DNA of 64,000 bases, from positions 186,001 through 250,000 of the forward strand of contig JADJNS010000003.1 of assembly GCA_016714225.1 (NCBI GenBank), given 5' to 3'. Within the stretch, counting starts at the first letter, position 1, and the number at the start of each line of letters is the position of its first letter. Source of the stretch: Archangiaceae bacterium (GTDB lineage Bacteria; Myxococcota; Myxococcia; Myxococcales; Myxococcaceae). The notes below the pieces were generated by a model. The model made no database searches. It was not told the DNA's origin and was given only the letters and a program-made list of their open reading frames with translations. Positions 15,854 to 27,487 of this stretch are shown here, in pieces. Both the position numbers and the translations under genes were made by a program.

Positions 15854-16948
15854 ATGCTCACCGCTCTCATGCTGCTCAGCCTCGCTGCTGGCGACGACAC
15901 GCAGCACGTGATGCGCGGCAACCTCACCGCCGTCTTCGTGCTGCAGCGCTACCTGGCCAGCCCGATCGAGTTTCGCGACCCCTCGAATGCCGGGGTCATC
16001 AACGACAGCCTGGCGCTGCTCGCCCGCCAGCAGCACCCGTTCATGACCTCGGGTGACGGGCCGACGCAGGCCGCGCTGTCGCTGCTCTTCGCGCAGCAGG
16101 TCGACCGCGCCCGCGAAGACTTCACCCGCGGCAGCCCCGATTCGGCGCGGCTGCGCCTGCGCTCGGTGACCGGCATGTGCCTGGGGTGCCACTCGCGCGC
16201 CCCCACCCACGACCTGCCGGGCATTCACGTCGCCAACGACGCCAACCTGCCGCCCGCCGAGTTCGCCCAGTACCTCGCCGCCACCCGGCAGTTCGACGCC
16301 GCGCTGCGCACCTGGAAGACGGTGCTCGAGGCGCCCCCCAAGAACGGGCGCGACGCGTACGACCAGGCGATCGCCCTGCGCGCCGCGGTCAGCATCTCGG
16401 TGCGCGTGAAAGACGACCCGGCGCTCACCCTCGAGCTGCTCGAGCGGGTGAAGGGGCGCACCGAGCTGCCCGGGCTGGTGCAGCGCGCCGCAGCCGAGTG
16501 GGTCATCCAGGCCACCGCGTGGAAGGCCGAGAAGCTCGTCGCCGCCGAGCAGTCTCCGGGCGCGTTGTTCGCGCGGGCGAAGCAGCTGGTCGAGTCGTCG
16601 CAGGCCGCCGCTTCGGTGGTGCCCGACGAAGCCCACCTGGTCGCGCTGCAGCGCGCGGTCAGCTACTTGAACCAGGCCCTGGCGAGAGAGCCGAAGGCGA
16701 AGTGGCGCGGCGAGGCCCTCTACCTGCTGGCGCTGTCGACCAGCGTGGTGATGGACCCCGACCTCTGGCAGCTCGACGGCATGTTCCTCGAGGCCTGCGT
16801 GATGGAGAACCCGCACACCCGGCTCGCGGTGCGCTGCGTCGATCGCCTCGCCGACCGCACCGTCTACCAGTACACGCTCAGCGGAGACACCCGCGTCCCG
16901 ATGGACATCGGCTCGCGGCTCGGAGACCTGCGCGCGATCGCCCGCTGA
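15854..16948 (+). CDS. secreted monoheme cytochrome c-like protein, paralogue A
   Basis: This 364-residue protein has a short N-terminal hydrophobic stretch (MLTALMLLSLAAG, a likely signal peptide) and one heme motif, GMCLGCHS, near residue 113. The remainder is helical and repeat-like (LAATRQFDAALRTWKTVL, FLEACVMENPHTRLAVRCVD), reminiscent of TPR-type packing. It is clearly homologous along its whole length to the protein at 59070-60182. The family is not one I can name. A periplasmic electron transfer or heme sensor role is inferred only from the heme motif. Confidence 0.75.
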   Translation: MLTALMLLSLAAGDDTQHVMRGNLTAVFVLQRYLASPIEFRDPSNAGVINDSLALLARQQHPFMTSGDGPTQAALSLLFAQQVDRAREDFTRGSPDSARLRLRSVTGMCLGCHSRAPTHDLPGIHVANDANLPPAEFAQYLAATRQFDAALRTWKTVLEAPPKNGRDAYDQAIALRAAVSISVRVKDDPALTLELLERVKGRTELPGLVQRAAAEWVIQATAWKAEKLVAAEQSPGALFARAKQLVESSQAAASVVPDEAHLVALQRAVSYLNQALAREPKAKWRGEALYLLALSTSVVMDPDLWQLDGMFLEACVMENPHTRLAVRCVDRLADRTVYQYTLSGDTRVPMDIGSRLGDLRAIAR

Positions 16949-16955
16949 CCCTCGC

Positions 16956-17933
16956 TCAAGGCTTGCCCTGCTCACCTCTCGGTGGCCGCGCCAGCAGCGC
17001 GATGGCGGCGATCACCAGCGCCGCGCCCGCCAGCTCGCCCGTGCCGAGCTGCTGGCCGAACCCGAAGACCTGCAGCAGCAGCGTGGCGAGCAGCCCGGCG
17101 AGAATGCTCGACGCCCGGTTGATCGGCACGCAGAACGAGTTCTCTCGCGCATCCAACAGAATCAGCGCGCCGAAGATGCCGGTGCCCTGCGAGAGCAGCC
17201 CCACCACCAGCGTCAGGCCGAGCTGCGATGGGGTGAGCGCGGTGAACCCCCGGCGCAGCTGCTCGGCCAGGTGCCCCGGGCCGAAGGCCGCCACCAGCCC
17301 CAGCGAGACGAAGATCGCCGGGCTCGCCACCAGCTGCTCCTCGACGAAGTAGCGGCGGTTCGCCTCGGGGCTGCCCTTCGCCAGCCGGCTCATGAAGCGC
17401 AGCCGCACGAAGTACGCCCCCAGGTAGAGCAGCGCGTCGGCGGTCGCCGCCACCGAGATCCACAGCGCCTCCCGGCGCGCCGTGGCCACCACCACCGCCC
17501 CGATGCTCAGCGCCAGCGCGACCCACGAGGTCGCCTTCACGTGGCGCCGCGCCGCCACATCGACCACCGGCGCCAGAATCAGCACTCGGCCGCGCATCAG
17601 CAGCATCATGAAGACGATCGACGTGTCCCTGAACGTATACGACAGGGTGGTGGTGCCGATGATGGCGGCGGTCGCGAGCCCCGACAGCCAGGTCCACCGG
17701 CTCGGCGAGGGCACCGCCACGCCGAGCACCTGGCGCGTCGACGCCGCCCGCCACCACCCGGTCGCCACCATGAACACCGCCATGCCCACCAGCGAGGCCA
17801 GCGTGCTGTACGGCAACAGCTCGACCCCGCTCAGCGCCGCGCCGCCTCCCCGCGGGCTCGACAGCGCCTTGGTCAGCGCCGAGTACGGCGCGTAGCAGGC
17901 GAAGTAGCCCGCGGCCCACCACCAGATGCTCAC
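16956..17933 (-). CDS. DMT/EamA-like membrane transporter
   Basis: This polytopic protein of about 325 residues has some ten hydrophobic segments, starting with IWWWAAGYFACYAPYSALTKAL and ending with GTGELAGAALVIAAIALLA. The overall pattern resembles drug/metabolite (DMT) permeases, and LLLQVFGFGQQLGTGELAGAALVI resembles the last two helices of EamA domains. The substrate is unknown. GTG 17933 was chosen because the family-like sequence starts there. The frame is open to TTG 17984. A possible sigma-54 element with GG at 17966-17965 and GC at 17954-17953 lies 20 bases upstream of that GTG. Confidence 0.6.
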   Translation of the reverse strand: MSIWWWAAGYFACYAPYSALTKALSSPRGGGAALSGVELLPYSTLASLVGMAVFMVATGWWRAASTRQVLGVAVPSPSRWTWLSGLATAAIIGTTTLSYTFRDTSIVFMMLLMRGRVLILAPVVDVAARRHVKATSWVALALSIGAVVVATARREALWISVAATADALLYLGAYFVRLRFMSRLAKGSPEANRRYFVEEQLVASPAIFVSLGLVAAFGPGHLAEQLRRGFTALTPSQLGLTLVVGLLSQGTGIFGALILLDARENSFCVPINRASSILAGLLATLLLQVFGFGQQLGTGELAGAALVIAAIALLARPPRGEQGKP

Positions 17934-18013
17934 GTGCCGCTCGGCAGGTCGGGCAAGGCTCACCCCGCCTGCCACCTTCAGCAAGCGTGCCCGCCTCTAC
18001 CCCTCGCGCGCGC

Positions 18014-18024
18014 GCAGAATCTGC
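18014..18024. promoter_or_regulatory. perfect GCA-N5-TGC palindrome upstream of ppdK
   Basis: GCAGAATCTGC is a perfect palindrome centred 38 bp upstream of the GG of the ppdK promoter, in the gap between the divergent DMT and ppdK genes. Confidence 0.5.
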
Positions 18025-18055
18025 GCCTGCCGCAGCTTCACCGAAGGCGCGAGAG

Positions 18056-18071
18056 CGGTGCAGCGATTGCA
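18056..18071 (+). promoter_or_regulatory. sigma-54-like promoter for ppdK
   Basis: It reads CGGTGCAGCGATTGCA, with GG at 18057-18058 and GC at 18069-18070. The ATG at 18085 is about 4 bases past the predicted transcript start. No Shine-Dalgarno sequence is present. Confidence 0.55.
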
Positions 18072-18084
18072 GACATGCCCAGAC

Positions 18085-20893
<2,809 letters not shown>

Positions 20894-20923
20894 CCTGAAG
20901 CACTTCGAAGAGGAGAGACAGTC

Positions 20924-21340
20924 ATGAAGAAGGTGCTGGTAGGCGTCGACGGCTCGATGGCGTCGATTCACGCAGCGAAGAAGGGGTTGGAGCTCGCCCG
21001 GCTGATGCAGGGCGAGCTGACCCTGATGCACGTGCAGCCGCCCACGGTGGTGCCCGGTGACATGCCCATCGCACCGGTGGTCGACCTGCGCGACGCCGAG
21101 CTCGCCCACGGCGCCGGCATTCTCGACGACGCGCTCAAGGTGCTGGGCGAGAAGGGCGTGAAGACCCTCAACGTGGTCGGCGCGCCCGCCGAGCTGCTCG
21201 CCGACACTGCGCTCGACGAGGGCTTCGAACTGGTGGTGGTCGGCAACAAGGGCCGCGGGGCCGTCTCGCGCGTGCTGCTCGGCAGCGTCGCCGACCGCCT
21301 CGTGCACCTCTGCAAGCGGCCGGTCCTGGTCGTTCGGTAG
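20924..21340 (+). CDS. universal stress protein, ATP-binding type
   Basis: This 138-residue single UspA domain begins MKKVLVGVDGSMASIHAA and ends CKRPVLVVR. The ATP-binding signature G-x2-G-x9-G-S is intact in GNKGRGAVSRVLLGS. The start is supported by GAGGAGAGAC just before the ATG, unlike the near-leaderless genes. It follows ppdK by 30 bases and probably shares its transcript. The pairing of Usp with PpdK in low-energy metabolism is common in anaerobe-capable bacteria. Confidence 0.9.
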   Translation: MKKVLVGVDGSMASIHAAKKGLELARLMQGELTLMHVQPPTVVPGDMPIAPVVDLRDAELAHGAGILDDALKVLGEKGVKTLNVVGAPAELLADTALDEGFELVVVGNKGRGAVSRVLLGSVADRLVHLCKRPVLVVR

Positions 21341-21368
21341 CGCGGCGGCCGGGCGCCCGAGCCGGGCG

Positions 21369-21530
21369 AGCGTCGAGCAGGTCGCCGCGCACCTCGGCCT
21401 CGCGCTGCAGCTTGGGCACTCGCTTCTGCAGCTCGGCGATCTCGCCCATGTAGAAGAGGCTCCACACCGAGAAGCGTCGCGCGTTGGCGGGCTCCCAGGT
21501 GACGGCGTTGCCGAGATCCTTGAACGCAGA
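21369..21530 (-). pseudogene. fragment resembling the C-terminal part of a myxobacterial Ser/Thr kinase
   Basis: One minus-strand frame reads SAFKDLGNAVTWEPANARRF, then SVWSLFYMGEIAELQKRVP, then LQREAEVRGDLLDA. It resembles the helical C-terminal region of large PknK-like Ser/Thr kinases with AAA and TPR parts, where similar Phe-Tyr-x-Gly-Glu and Arg-Val-Pro segments occur. Sequence on either side is not protein-like. It appears to be a relic of about 54 codons. The family call rests on memory of similar sequences and is tentative. Confidence 0.4.
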
Positions 21531-22444
21531 GACGAGGCCACCCGAGCAGTGGCCGCGGCTACACCGCGGGGCCGGGCGCAGCGGGCCCGGTCGCTCAGAA
21601 GGAGCGACCGCCATCGCCAGCGTCGACTCATCTTCCGCACGTCGGCCAGGGTGCACCTTGCGCGGTGGGCGACCGCGCGGCGGTTTCTTCGTGCGCGGCG
21701 GCGGCGCCTCCTGGCTTCGGGGTAGCTCCTCGCTCGAGTAACGCCGTGCCTTTCAAAAGCGGGTGGGAACAGGAGCGGGTCTGTTCGCGTCGAGGGTCAC
21801 TTCCGGCTGGGGCACCGCCCGTGCCGCGGTGCGGTAACTCGGGGCGCCCGGTCGCCCGCGGTGAAGTGGGAGTATTCGGGGTTCGTAGCGCGGTCGTAAA
21901 CACTCCCGCTGCGCCGTTCGATCGCTTCCGCCCTCTCCGGCACTCGGGCTCCACCGACAGCGTCGCGCCGAGCTCATTGGCGCAGTGTCCAGAACCGGTT
22001 CAGTCTGTCCCGGAACCTCACGCTCGTTAACGCGCGCTCGCAGGCTGGCCCAACACCCAGACCCGCGCTCGCGAAGCACCGCCAAGGCATGTTCATGCGC
22101 CGGGCGCTGACTCGCCCACACGCGCGCAGCCGAGGTGGGGCGGAGGGGAAACGCGCGCGGAATTTCGAGGCGGTCGGATTCCGGAATCACGATTCCGCCC
22201 ACGTGATTTCGGGCACCTCAGAACGGAATCTGGACTGCGACAAGTTTCAACATTCCGCACCCGCCTCCCCCTCGAGGTGCCCCGAGGCGCGCGGCCGCAG
22301 CTTCCTTCGCTCCTCAGCCCAACAAGCCGGCTCAGGCACCGCTCGCGGTCGGGCAGGCAGTCTCGCGTGGGCCGGGGTGCCCTGCTGCGCGCCCGATTCT
22401 CCCGCTCGGCCTCGCCGCGCTCGCGCGCAACCGACCGCCCCGTC
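21531..22444. other. about 0.9 kb of non-coding or degraded sequence
   Basis: No reading frame here is protein-like. A cluster of GATTCC half-sites lies at 22176-22257, including the perfect palindrome GATTCCGGAATC at 22177-22188, then GATTCCG at 22191, CGGAATC at 22224 and ATTCCG at 22252. These could form an operator for an unknown regulator, but no start codon with a convincing gene lies next to it. The stretch leads into the 18-bp tandem repeat. Confidence 0.4.
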
Positions 22445-22784
22445 GCGGAGTGCACCTCGGTCGCGGAGTGCACCTCGGCCGCGGAGTGCACCTCAGCCGC
22501 GGAGTACACCTCGGCCGCGGAGTGCACCTCGGCCGCGAAGTACACCTCGGCCGCGGAGTGCTCGCCTCGACCGCGGAGTGCTCGCCTCGACCGCGGAGTG
22601 CACCTCTGCCGCGGAGTACACCTCGGCCGCGGAGTACACCTCGGCCGCGGAGTACACCTCGGCCGCGGAGTACACCTCGGCCGCGGAGTACACCTCGGCC
22701 GCGGAGTACACCTCGGCCGCGGAGTACACCTCAGCCGCGGAGTACACCTCAGCCGCGGAGTGCACCTCAGCCGCGGAGCAGGGG
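22445..22784. repeat. 18-bp tandem repeat array, about 18 copies
   Basis: The unit is GCGGAGTACACCTCGGCC. Eighteen head-to-tail copies run from 22445 to 22772, with a partial copy after. Units 10-15 (22611-22718) are identical. Others differ by single changes such as TAC to TGC or CGG to CAG. Units 7 and 8 (22553-22592) are 20 bp, with CTCGCCTCGA. Each junction contains CCGCGG. The length is a multiple of three, so all frames stay open and give repeats such as AAEYTS, but no start or conserved context supports translation. It lies just downstream of the decaheme cytochrome gene. Confidence 0.9.
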
Positions 22785-22840
22785 CGCCGCGCCGCCGCTC
22801 ACCGTTGAGCCGGTGAGCGGCGGCCGCAGGGCTCACCACC

Positions 22841-25654
22841 CTACTTGGAGTGCACTTCTTTGATGCCCGCCAGCCGGCCGGGGCCGTGGCAGATCATGCA
22901 CTGCTCGGTCTGCACCGCCGCCACGCTGCGCGGGGCGTAGATGCTCGCGCCGTTGGCCTCCATGTGCAGCCGCGACACCGGGTCGTCGTGGCACCCGAAG
23001 CAGTTGTTCGCGATCGGCGAGATGGCCAGGGTGGTGCTCGCCGCCGGAGTGATGGCCTGCGTGGTCAGGTTGTACGCGTAGCCCACCCCGTAGCTCACCC
23101 CGCCGTCGGCCACCACGTAGGGCGAGACGCTGATCGCCAGCGACGGCACGCCGCCGTCGGCGGTCGGAGTCACCGCGTCGTAGGTTCCGGTCGCCACCGT
23201 CTGCACCGTGCGCCGCGCCAGGTTCGCGGGGGTGTACCAGGGGCCGCTCAGGTCATAGGTACCCGCGGTGTGGCAGGTCTCGCAGGCGTTGAGCCGGCCC
23301 GGGTAGTCGACGCCCCAGAACCCGGTGGGAAACGCGTGGTCTTCGGTCGCTCCCACCGCGTGCCAGTTGAACGGCACGGTGCGCTTCTTCGCCGCGTGAA
23401 TCGCGTGAATGAAGCTGCCCGAGCCCGCCGTCCACCCGCTGCTGGTGCGGTTCGAGTTGTGGCAGAAGGCGCAGGTGGCCGGGTCGTTGCGCTGGCCCGC
23501 GTGGTAGTTCGGGCTCACGCCGATCTGCGCGTGGCACGCCTCGCACTTGTCGCCCGTGACCACCTGGCCGGTCGCGCTGGTCGACGCGGTGGCACCGCGC
23601 CGGCCGGTGTAGCCGCTCGCCACCTTCCACACGTTCTTCGCCGGCAGCGACAGGCCGCCGGACTTCCGGGTCGCGTTGTACGGGTAGGCCGGCAGGTTCA
23701 CCTGGGTCAGCGGCAGCGTCGAAGTCACCGAGTACGAGTAGCCCAGGCCGCAGGTCAGCTGGCTCGCGGTGGCCGGCACCCGCCCGCCGGTCAGCGTCGC
23801 GCTGTAGTAGCCCTGCGAGTCGGGGCCGGTGAGGGCGCCCGCGCCGGTGCCGGTGGCGGTGCCCGCCCACAGGTTGCGCAGGTAACCGCTCATCGACACG
23901 TTGAAGTCGGCCGGGGCCGCGATGCCGTCTTGCGGCAGCGAGTACACGCAGTACACGCTGGGCGAGCCGACGAAGTTGTCCATCAGCTCGTTGCCGCCGT
24001 CGTAGGCGTTGAACACCACGCCCGCGTCACCCTCGACGAAGCGAAACTTCACCACCGGGTAGATGCCGGTCGGCCCGCCGTCGGCCACCGTCACCGCCGC
24101 CAGGTCGTAGCGAATCGCCCGCCCACCGTCGGGAGCGTTCTTGGGGTTGCCCACCCACGACGCGTTGGTGTTCGCGTTGCCGCCGGTCACCAGCAGCGCG
24201 TTGGTCGGGTCGGGGGCCACTACCGGCAGGTGCCGCGAGGTGACGAACGCCGGGTCGTGGCAGAGGTTGCAGACGTTGTCGTTGAGCATCTGCAGGTTGA
24301 GCGGGCCGTGGCCCTCGCCGGTGGCGAAGTTCACCTTGTCGTGGCACGAGCCGCACACCCGCCGGCCCGGCTTGCTGAACCAGTTGTCGGCCTTCGCCGC
24401 GTTGCTGTGGCACTTGGTGCAGTTGCGCAGGTCTTGAGGGAAGTTGAACTCGTTCACCTCGGTGCCCACGCCCGCGTAGTTGCCCTTGAGCTTCAAGAAC
24501 TCACCCGCGTGAATCTTGTGCACGAACACCGGCAGGTTGATGACCGCCTCGCCGCGCAGCACCGAGACGTTCGAGCGCCCCGCTGGCGGCGTCATGTTGC
24601 CGCTCGTGTCGATGGTCGGCTCGGCGATGACCGCGTTGCCCGCGATGTTGCTGCCCGAGTACTTGCGCTGGTCGTTGTGGCAGACCACGCAGTAGCGCAC
24701 GTCGTAGCGCTGCCCGCCGTGAAACGGCGTCACTCCGCCCACGTTCAGCGCCCCCGCGCGCCACTGGGTGTGGCAGGTCAGGCAGTTCGAGACGTTCACC
24801 TTGTCGTTCTGCCCGTCGACGTTCTGCCCGGTCGCGGGAATGTAGTCGTAGGTCATGTCGACCGGCCGAAACGCGTTGGCCTTGTCGCCCTCGCTGTTGT
24901 TCGCCGGGTCGGCGAAGCGCAGCGCGAAGCGGTGCACCGCGTTGGCGTCGAAGGCCACCCCCGCCATCGCAGTGCCGGCGTCGAACACGGTGGGGTTCAC
25001 CACGTCTTTCGCGAACGTGTAGACGTAGGTGCCGTCGCCGTTGTCCACCAGCGAGCTGGCCGTCGCCGACTCGGTGCCAGTGGTGCAGGTGGCGCAGTTC
25101 GCGATGTGCGAGACCCAGGTGTCGTAGGCCTGCCCGTTGCCGCCCGCCATCGGAGTCCCCGGCACCAGCTGCAGCAGCGAGATGCCCGCCAGGTAGCTCG
25201 GCGCGATGTTGCGCATGCCCACGCCCTTCAGGTTCTTCACCGTGAAGCGCACCACCGGTCGCGGGGCGTTGGTGACGCCCTGCACCGTCACTGCGAAGTC
25301 GTCCTGGCTCAGCTCGAGCGCGGTCAGCTTCGAGAAGTCGACCGCGAAGCTGGGGACCGTGCCGTCGCGCAGCGTCACCGTGGTGCCGTCGCCGCAGGTG
25401 ATGATCTTGGTGCCGGCGTCGGCGTCGCTGGTGACCGAGCACGAGGTGCCCGCGTCACCGTTCAGGCCGTTCATACCGTTCATGCCGTCTTGACCCGGCT
25501 TGCCGCTGGTGACCCGGGTGGTCGAGCCGTCGGGGCAGGTGATGGTGGCGCTGCCGTCGCCGTTGTCGGTCACGGTGCAGGGCTTGCCGTCCTGACCATT
25601 GGTGCCGGTGCAGGCGATGAAGAACACGGTACAGACGAGTAGATGGCGCATCAT
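22841..25654 (-). CDS. OmcA/MtrC-type decaheme c-type cytochrome, outer-membrane lipoprotein
   Basis: This 937-residue protein starts MMRHLLVCTVFFIACTG, a lipoprotein signal with the lipid-attachment Cys near residue 15. A short collagen-like Gly-x-x linker follows (GKPGQDGMNGMNGLNGDAG). Exactly ten CxxCH motifs are present: CLTCH, CVVCH, CTKCH, CGSCH, CNLCH, CEACH, CAFCH, CETCH, CFGCH and CMICH. They lie in two groups of five separated by beta-rich sequence, as in OmcA/MtrC pentaheme domains. It would be the cell-surface terminal reductase or donor for minerals, metals or partners. The ATG at 25654 overlaps the upstream stop. The gene is last in its operon. Confidence 0.9.
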   Translation of the reverse strand: MMRHLLVCTVFFIACTGTNGQDGKPCTVTDNGDGSATITCPDGSTTRVTSGKPGQDGMNGMNGLNGDAGTSCSVTSDADAGTKIITCGDGTTVTLRDGTVPSFAVDFSKLTALELSQDDFAVTVQGVTNAPRPVVRFTVKNLKGVGMRNIAPSYLAGISLLQLVPGTPMAGGNGQAYDTWVSHIANCATCTTGTESATASSLVDNGDGTYVYTFAKDVVNPTVFDAGTAMAGVAFDANAVHRFALRFADPANNSEGDKANAFRPVDMTYDYIPATGQNVDGQNDKVNVSNCLTCHTQWRAGALNVGGVTPFHGGQRYDVRYCVVCHNDQRKYSGSNIAGNAVIAEPTIDTSGNMTPPAGRSNVSVLRGEAVINLPVFVHKIHAGEFLKLKGNYAGVGTEVNEFNFPQDLRNCTKCHSNAAKADNWFSKPGRRVCGSCHDKVNFATGEGHGPLNLQMLNDNVCNLCHDPAFVTSRHLPVVAPDPTNALLVTGGNANTNASWVGNPKNAPDGGRAIRYDLAAVTVADGGPTGIYPVVKFRFVEGDAGVVFNAYDGGNELMDNFVGSPSVYCVYSLPQDGIAAPADFNVSMSGYLRNLWAGTATGTGAGALTGPDSQGYYSATLTGGRVPATASQLTCGLGYSYSVTSTLPLTQVNLPAYPYNATRKSGGLSLPAKNVWKVASGYTGRRGATASTSATGQVVTGDKCEACHAQIGVSPNYHAGQRNDPATCAFCHNSNRTSSGWTAGSGSFIHAIHAAKKRTVPFNWHAVGATEDHAFPTGFWGVDYPGRLNACETCHTAGTYDLSGPWYTPANLARRTVQTVATGTYDAVTPTADGGVPSLAISVSPYVVADGGVSYGVGYAYNLTTQAITPAASTTLAISPIANNCFGCHDDPVSRLHMEANGASIYAPRSVAAVQTEQCMICHGPGRLAGIKEVHSK

Positions 25655-27252
25655 GGTTTGACCTCGGTAAACAGATGACAGCTCACACATTGTTGCGGGG
25701 GGGTAGGGTGGGTCTTCACGGGCAGCTGCGTGTGGCAGCTGCGGCAGGTCTGCGGCTCGAGCCCCTTGGGGGCGGCATGTGCCGAGTGACACGAGGCGCA
25801 CTGCTGGTGCTTGGCGATGCGGTGCAGCCCGGGCAGCCGCTTCTCGGGCTTGTCGTGGCAGTCGGTGCACTTGGTGAGCACCTTCGCCGAGTGGCTCTGG
25901 TGGCAGCTCTTGCACTGCAGCTGCTCGACGTGCCCCCGCTGCGGCGGCACCTTGTCTTTGTGGCAGCTCAGGCACTCGAGCGGAGCGGCCGGCGGCCCGT
26001 GCGGCAGCGCCGCGTGGCACTTGTCGCAGACCTGGTGGCCCTTGTTGAGCTTCGTCAGCTGGTGCTGCTCGGCGTGGCAGCCCTGGCACAGCCCCTCGCG
26101 CTTCGGCTTGCCCTGGTGCGGCCCCTGGTGACAGCTCAGACACTCGAGCCCCGCTGCGTGCACCACGCCGACGGTGAACGGCGCCTTCTGGTGGCAGGTG
26201 ATGCACGGCACCGCCAGGCTCGAGGCATAAACGGGTACGGTCGCACTCGCGGATATCGACTGACCGTGCTCGGCCGCGTGCACCGGGTGGCAGCCCAGGC
26301 AGCTCCGCCCCTGCGCGTCGACCGGGTGCTGAAGGTGAACCTTCACGTGGCAGCTCTCGCAGGTTCGCGCCGAGGCGCGGTCTTCATGTGGCCGGTGGCA
26401 CGTGATGCAAGGGCCGTGCTTTTCGGCCGCCAGCACCGGCTGATTCGCGTGACAGGTGACGCAAGCCTTCGCCTGCTGGGCCACGAACTGGTGCGGGCGG
26501 TGGCAGGTGCTGCACCCCTCGTGGCCCTTGGCGAACAGCGCGCCGGGCTTCACCTGCGCCTTCGCCGGCACCGGGCCCCCCACGTGGCAGCCCACGCACA
26601 TGCCCAGCGCAACTTTTGCGGGGCTGTGGTGGGGGTGACAGACCATGCAGGTGTCGGCGACCAGCGCCTTCTCACCCTTGCCATGCGAGACCGTGACCTC
26701 GTGGCACGAGCCGCAGTCGGCGGCCAGGGTGAAGGGCGTGCCGTGCGGGCGGTGGCAGCTCTCGCACTTCTCGGTGTGCACCGTCACGTGGGGCGGCAGG
26801 TGCTCGGGGTTCGCGTGGCCCACCACCGGGCCGATGGCCGAGCCGCCGTCGAGCTGCTCGACGTGGCACCGCCGGCACCCCCACTTGTCGATCAGCGCCG
26901 CTTCGCCCAGCGAGCGAAACACGTGGCAGCTGGTGCAGCCCATCGGCACCCCGCCGTCGAAGGGGTGGTGGTGCTGCTGCTGCTTCTCGTGGCAGGTGGC
27001 GCACGGCACCACCGCCCTGCCGGTAAAACCTGCGTCGGCGATCAGGTGGCAGTCGTGGCACGACAGCTGTTTCTCACCCGACAGCGCGAGATGTGCGCGG
27101 TGGCCCGCCGACACCCGCGCGTCGAGATAGCTGCCCGGCACCCGGGTCTGCCCGGCGTCTGACTCGGCCGGCAGCAGCTCTTTCAGCTCGCCGCACGCGC
27201 ACAGCAGCAGCAGCGTGCTCGAGGCCACGCCGATGAGCGCCGGTCGAATCAC
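25651..27252 (-). CDS. 23-heme c-type cytochrome lipoprotein
   Basis: This 533-residue protein has a lipoprotein signal (LIGVASSTLLLLCACG, Cys near residue 20) and 23 CxxCH motifs spaced every 15-30 residues, the first being SCHDCH and the last CVSCH. There is almost no sequence outside heme-binding units, so it should form an extended heme wire in the periplasm or at the outer membrane. Several His-Pro and GH-rich segments probably provide distal ligands. GTG 27252 was chosen because it overlaps the upstream stop (GTGA) and directly begins a signal peptide. Its likely partners are the NapC-type protein and the decaheme lipoprotein. Confidence 0.9.
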   Translation of the reverse strand: MIRPALIGVASSTLLLLCACGELKELLPAESDAGQTRVPGSYLDARVSAGHRAHLALSGEKQLSCHDCHLIADAGFTGRAVVPCATCHEKQQQHHHPFDGGVPMGCTSCHVFRSLGEAALIDKWGCRRCHVEQLDGGSAIGPVVGHANPEHLPPHVTVHTEKCESCHRPHGTPFTLAADCGSCHEVTVSHGKGEKALVADTCMVCHPHHSPAKVALGMCVGCHVGGPVPAKAQVKPGALFAKGHEGCSTCHRPHQFVAQQAKACVTCHANQPVLAAEKHGPCITCHRPHEDRASARTCESCHVKVHLQHPVDAQGRSCLGCHPVHAAEHGQSISASATVPVYASSLAVPCITCHQKAPFTVGVVHAAGLECLSCHQGPHQGKPKREGLCQGCHAEQHQLTKLNKGHQVCDKCHAALPHGPPAAPLECLSCHKDKVPPQRGHVEQLQCKSCHQSHSAKVLTKCTDCHDKPEKRLPGLHRIAKHQQCASCHSAHAAPKGLEPQTCRSCHTQLPVKTHPTPPQQCVSCHLFTEVKP

Positions 27253-27485
27253 GGCCGGTGGGTCGACCTGGCGCCCGCATCTGCGGCGACCGACAGCGCG
27301 AACAGCAGCCCCGCCAGCACGCCCGTGCCCTGCGCCGCCGACATCGACCCGATCACCCACAGCGGCGTGCCCAGCACCACGCCCGCGGCCATGATGCCCA
27401 GCGTGACGAGCCCCAGCACGCAGGCCGCGGTGAGGGCCTTCTCTACCGGCCACCGGGCGAGCAACCTCGCGAACAAGCGCAGCAT
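27249..27485 (-). CDS. small two-helix membrane protein of the cytochrome operon
   Basis: This 78-residue protein has two hydrophobic helices (ALTAACVLGLVTLGIMAAGVVLG and WVIGSMSAAQGTGVLAGLLFALSV) and no cysteines outside the membrane. No family is recognised. ATG 27485 is preceded by GAGGAG at 7 bases. It starts 2 bases after the stop of the NapC-type gene and its own stop overlaps the start of the 23-heme gene. It may anchor or assemble the inner-membrane part of the electron conduit. Confidence 0.65.
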   Translation of the reverse strand: MLRLFARLLARWPVEKALTAACVLGLVTLGIMAAGVVLGTPLWVIGSMSAAQGTGVLAGLLFALSVAADAGARSTHRP

Positions 27486-27487
27486 GC

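Noticed and set aside
22445..22784. The 18-bp tandem repeat as a CRISPR array
   Set aside because: Units are head-to-tail without unique spacers and no cas genes are present.
22445..22784. The tandem repeat as a repetitive peptide gene
   Set aside because: Every frame is open because the unit is 18 bp. No start codon, ribosome site or conserved flanking sequence supports any one frame.
22850..25642. Long open frame (930 codons) on the opposite strand of the decaheme cytochrome gene
   Set aside because: It is a mirror of the high-GC codon bias. Its protein is Arg/Val/His-rich with no domain, while the minus strand encodes ten CxxCH motifs and a signal peptide.
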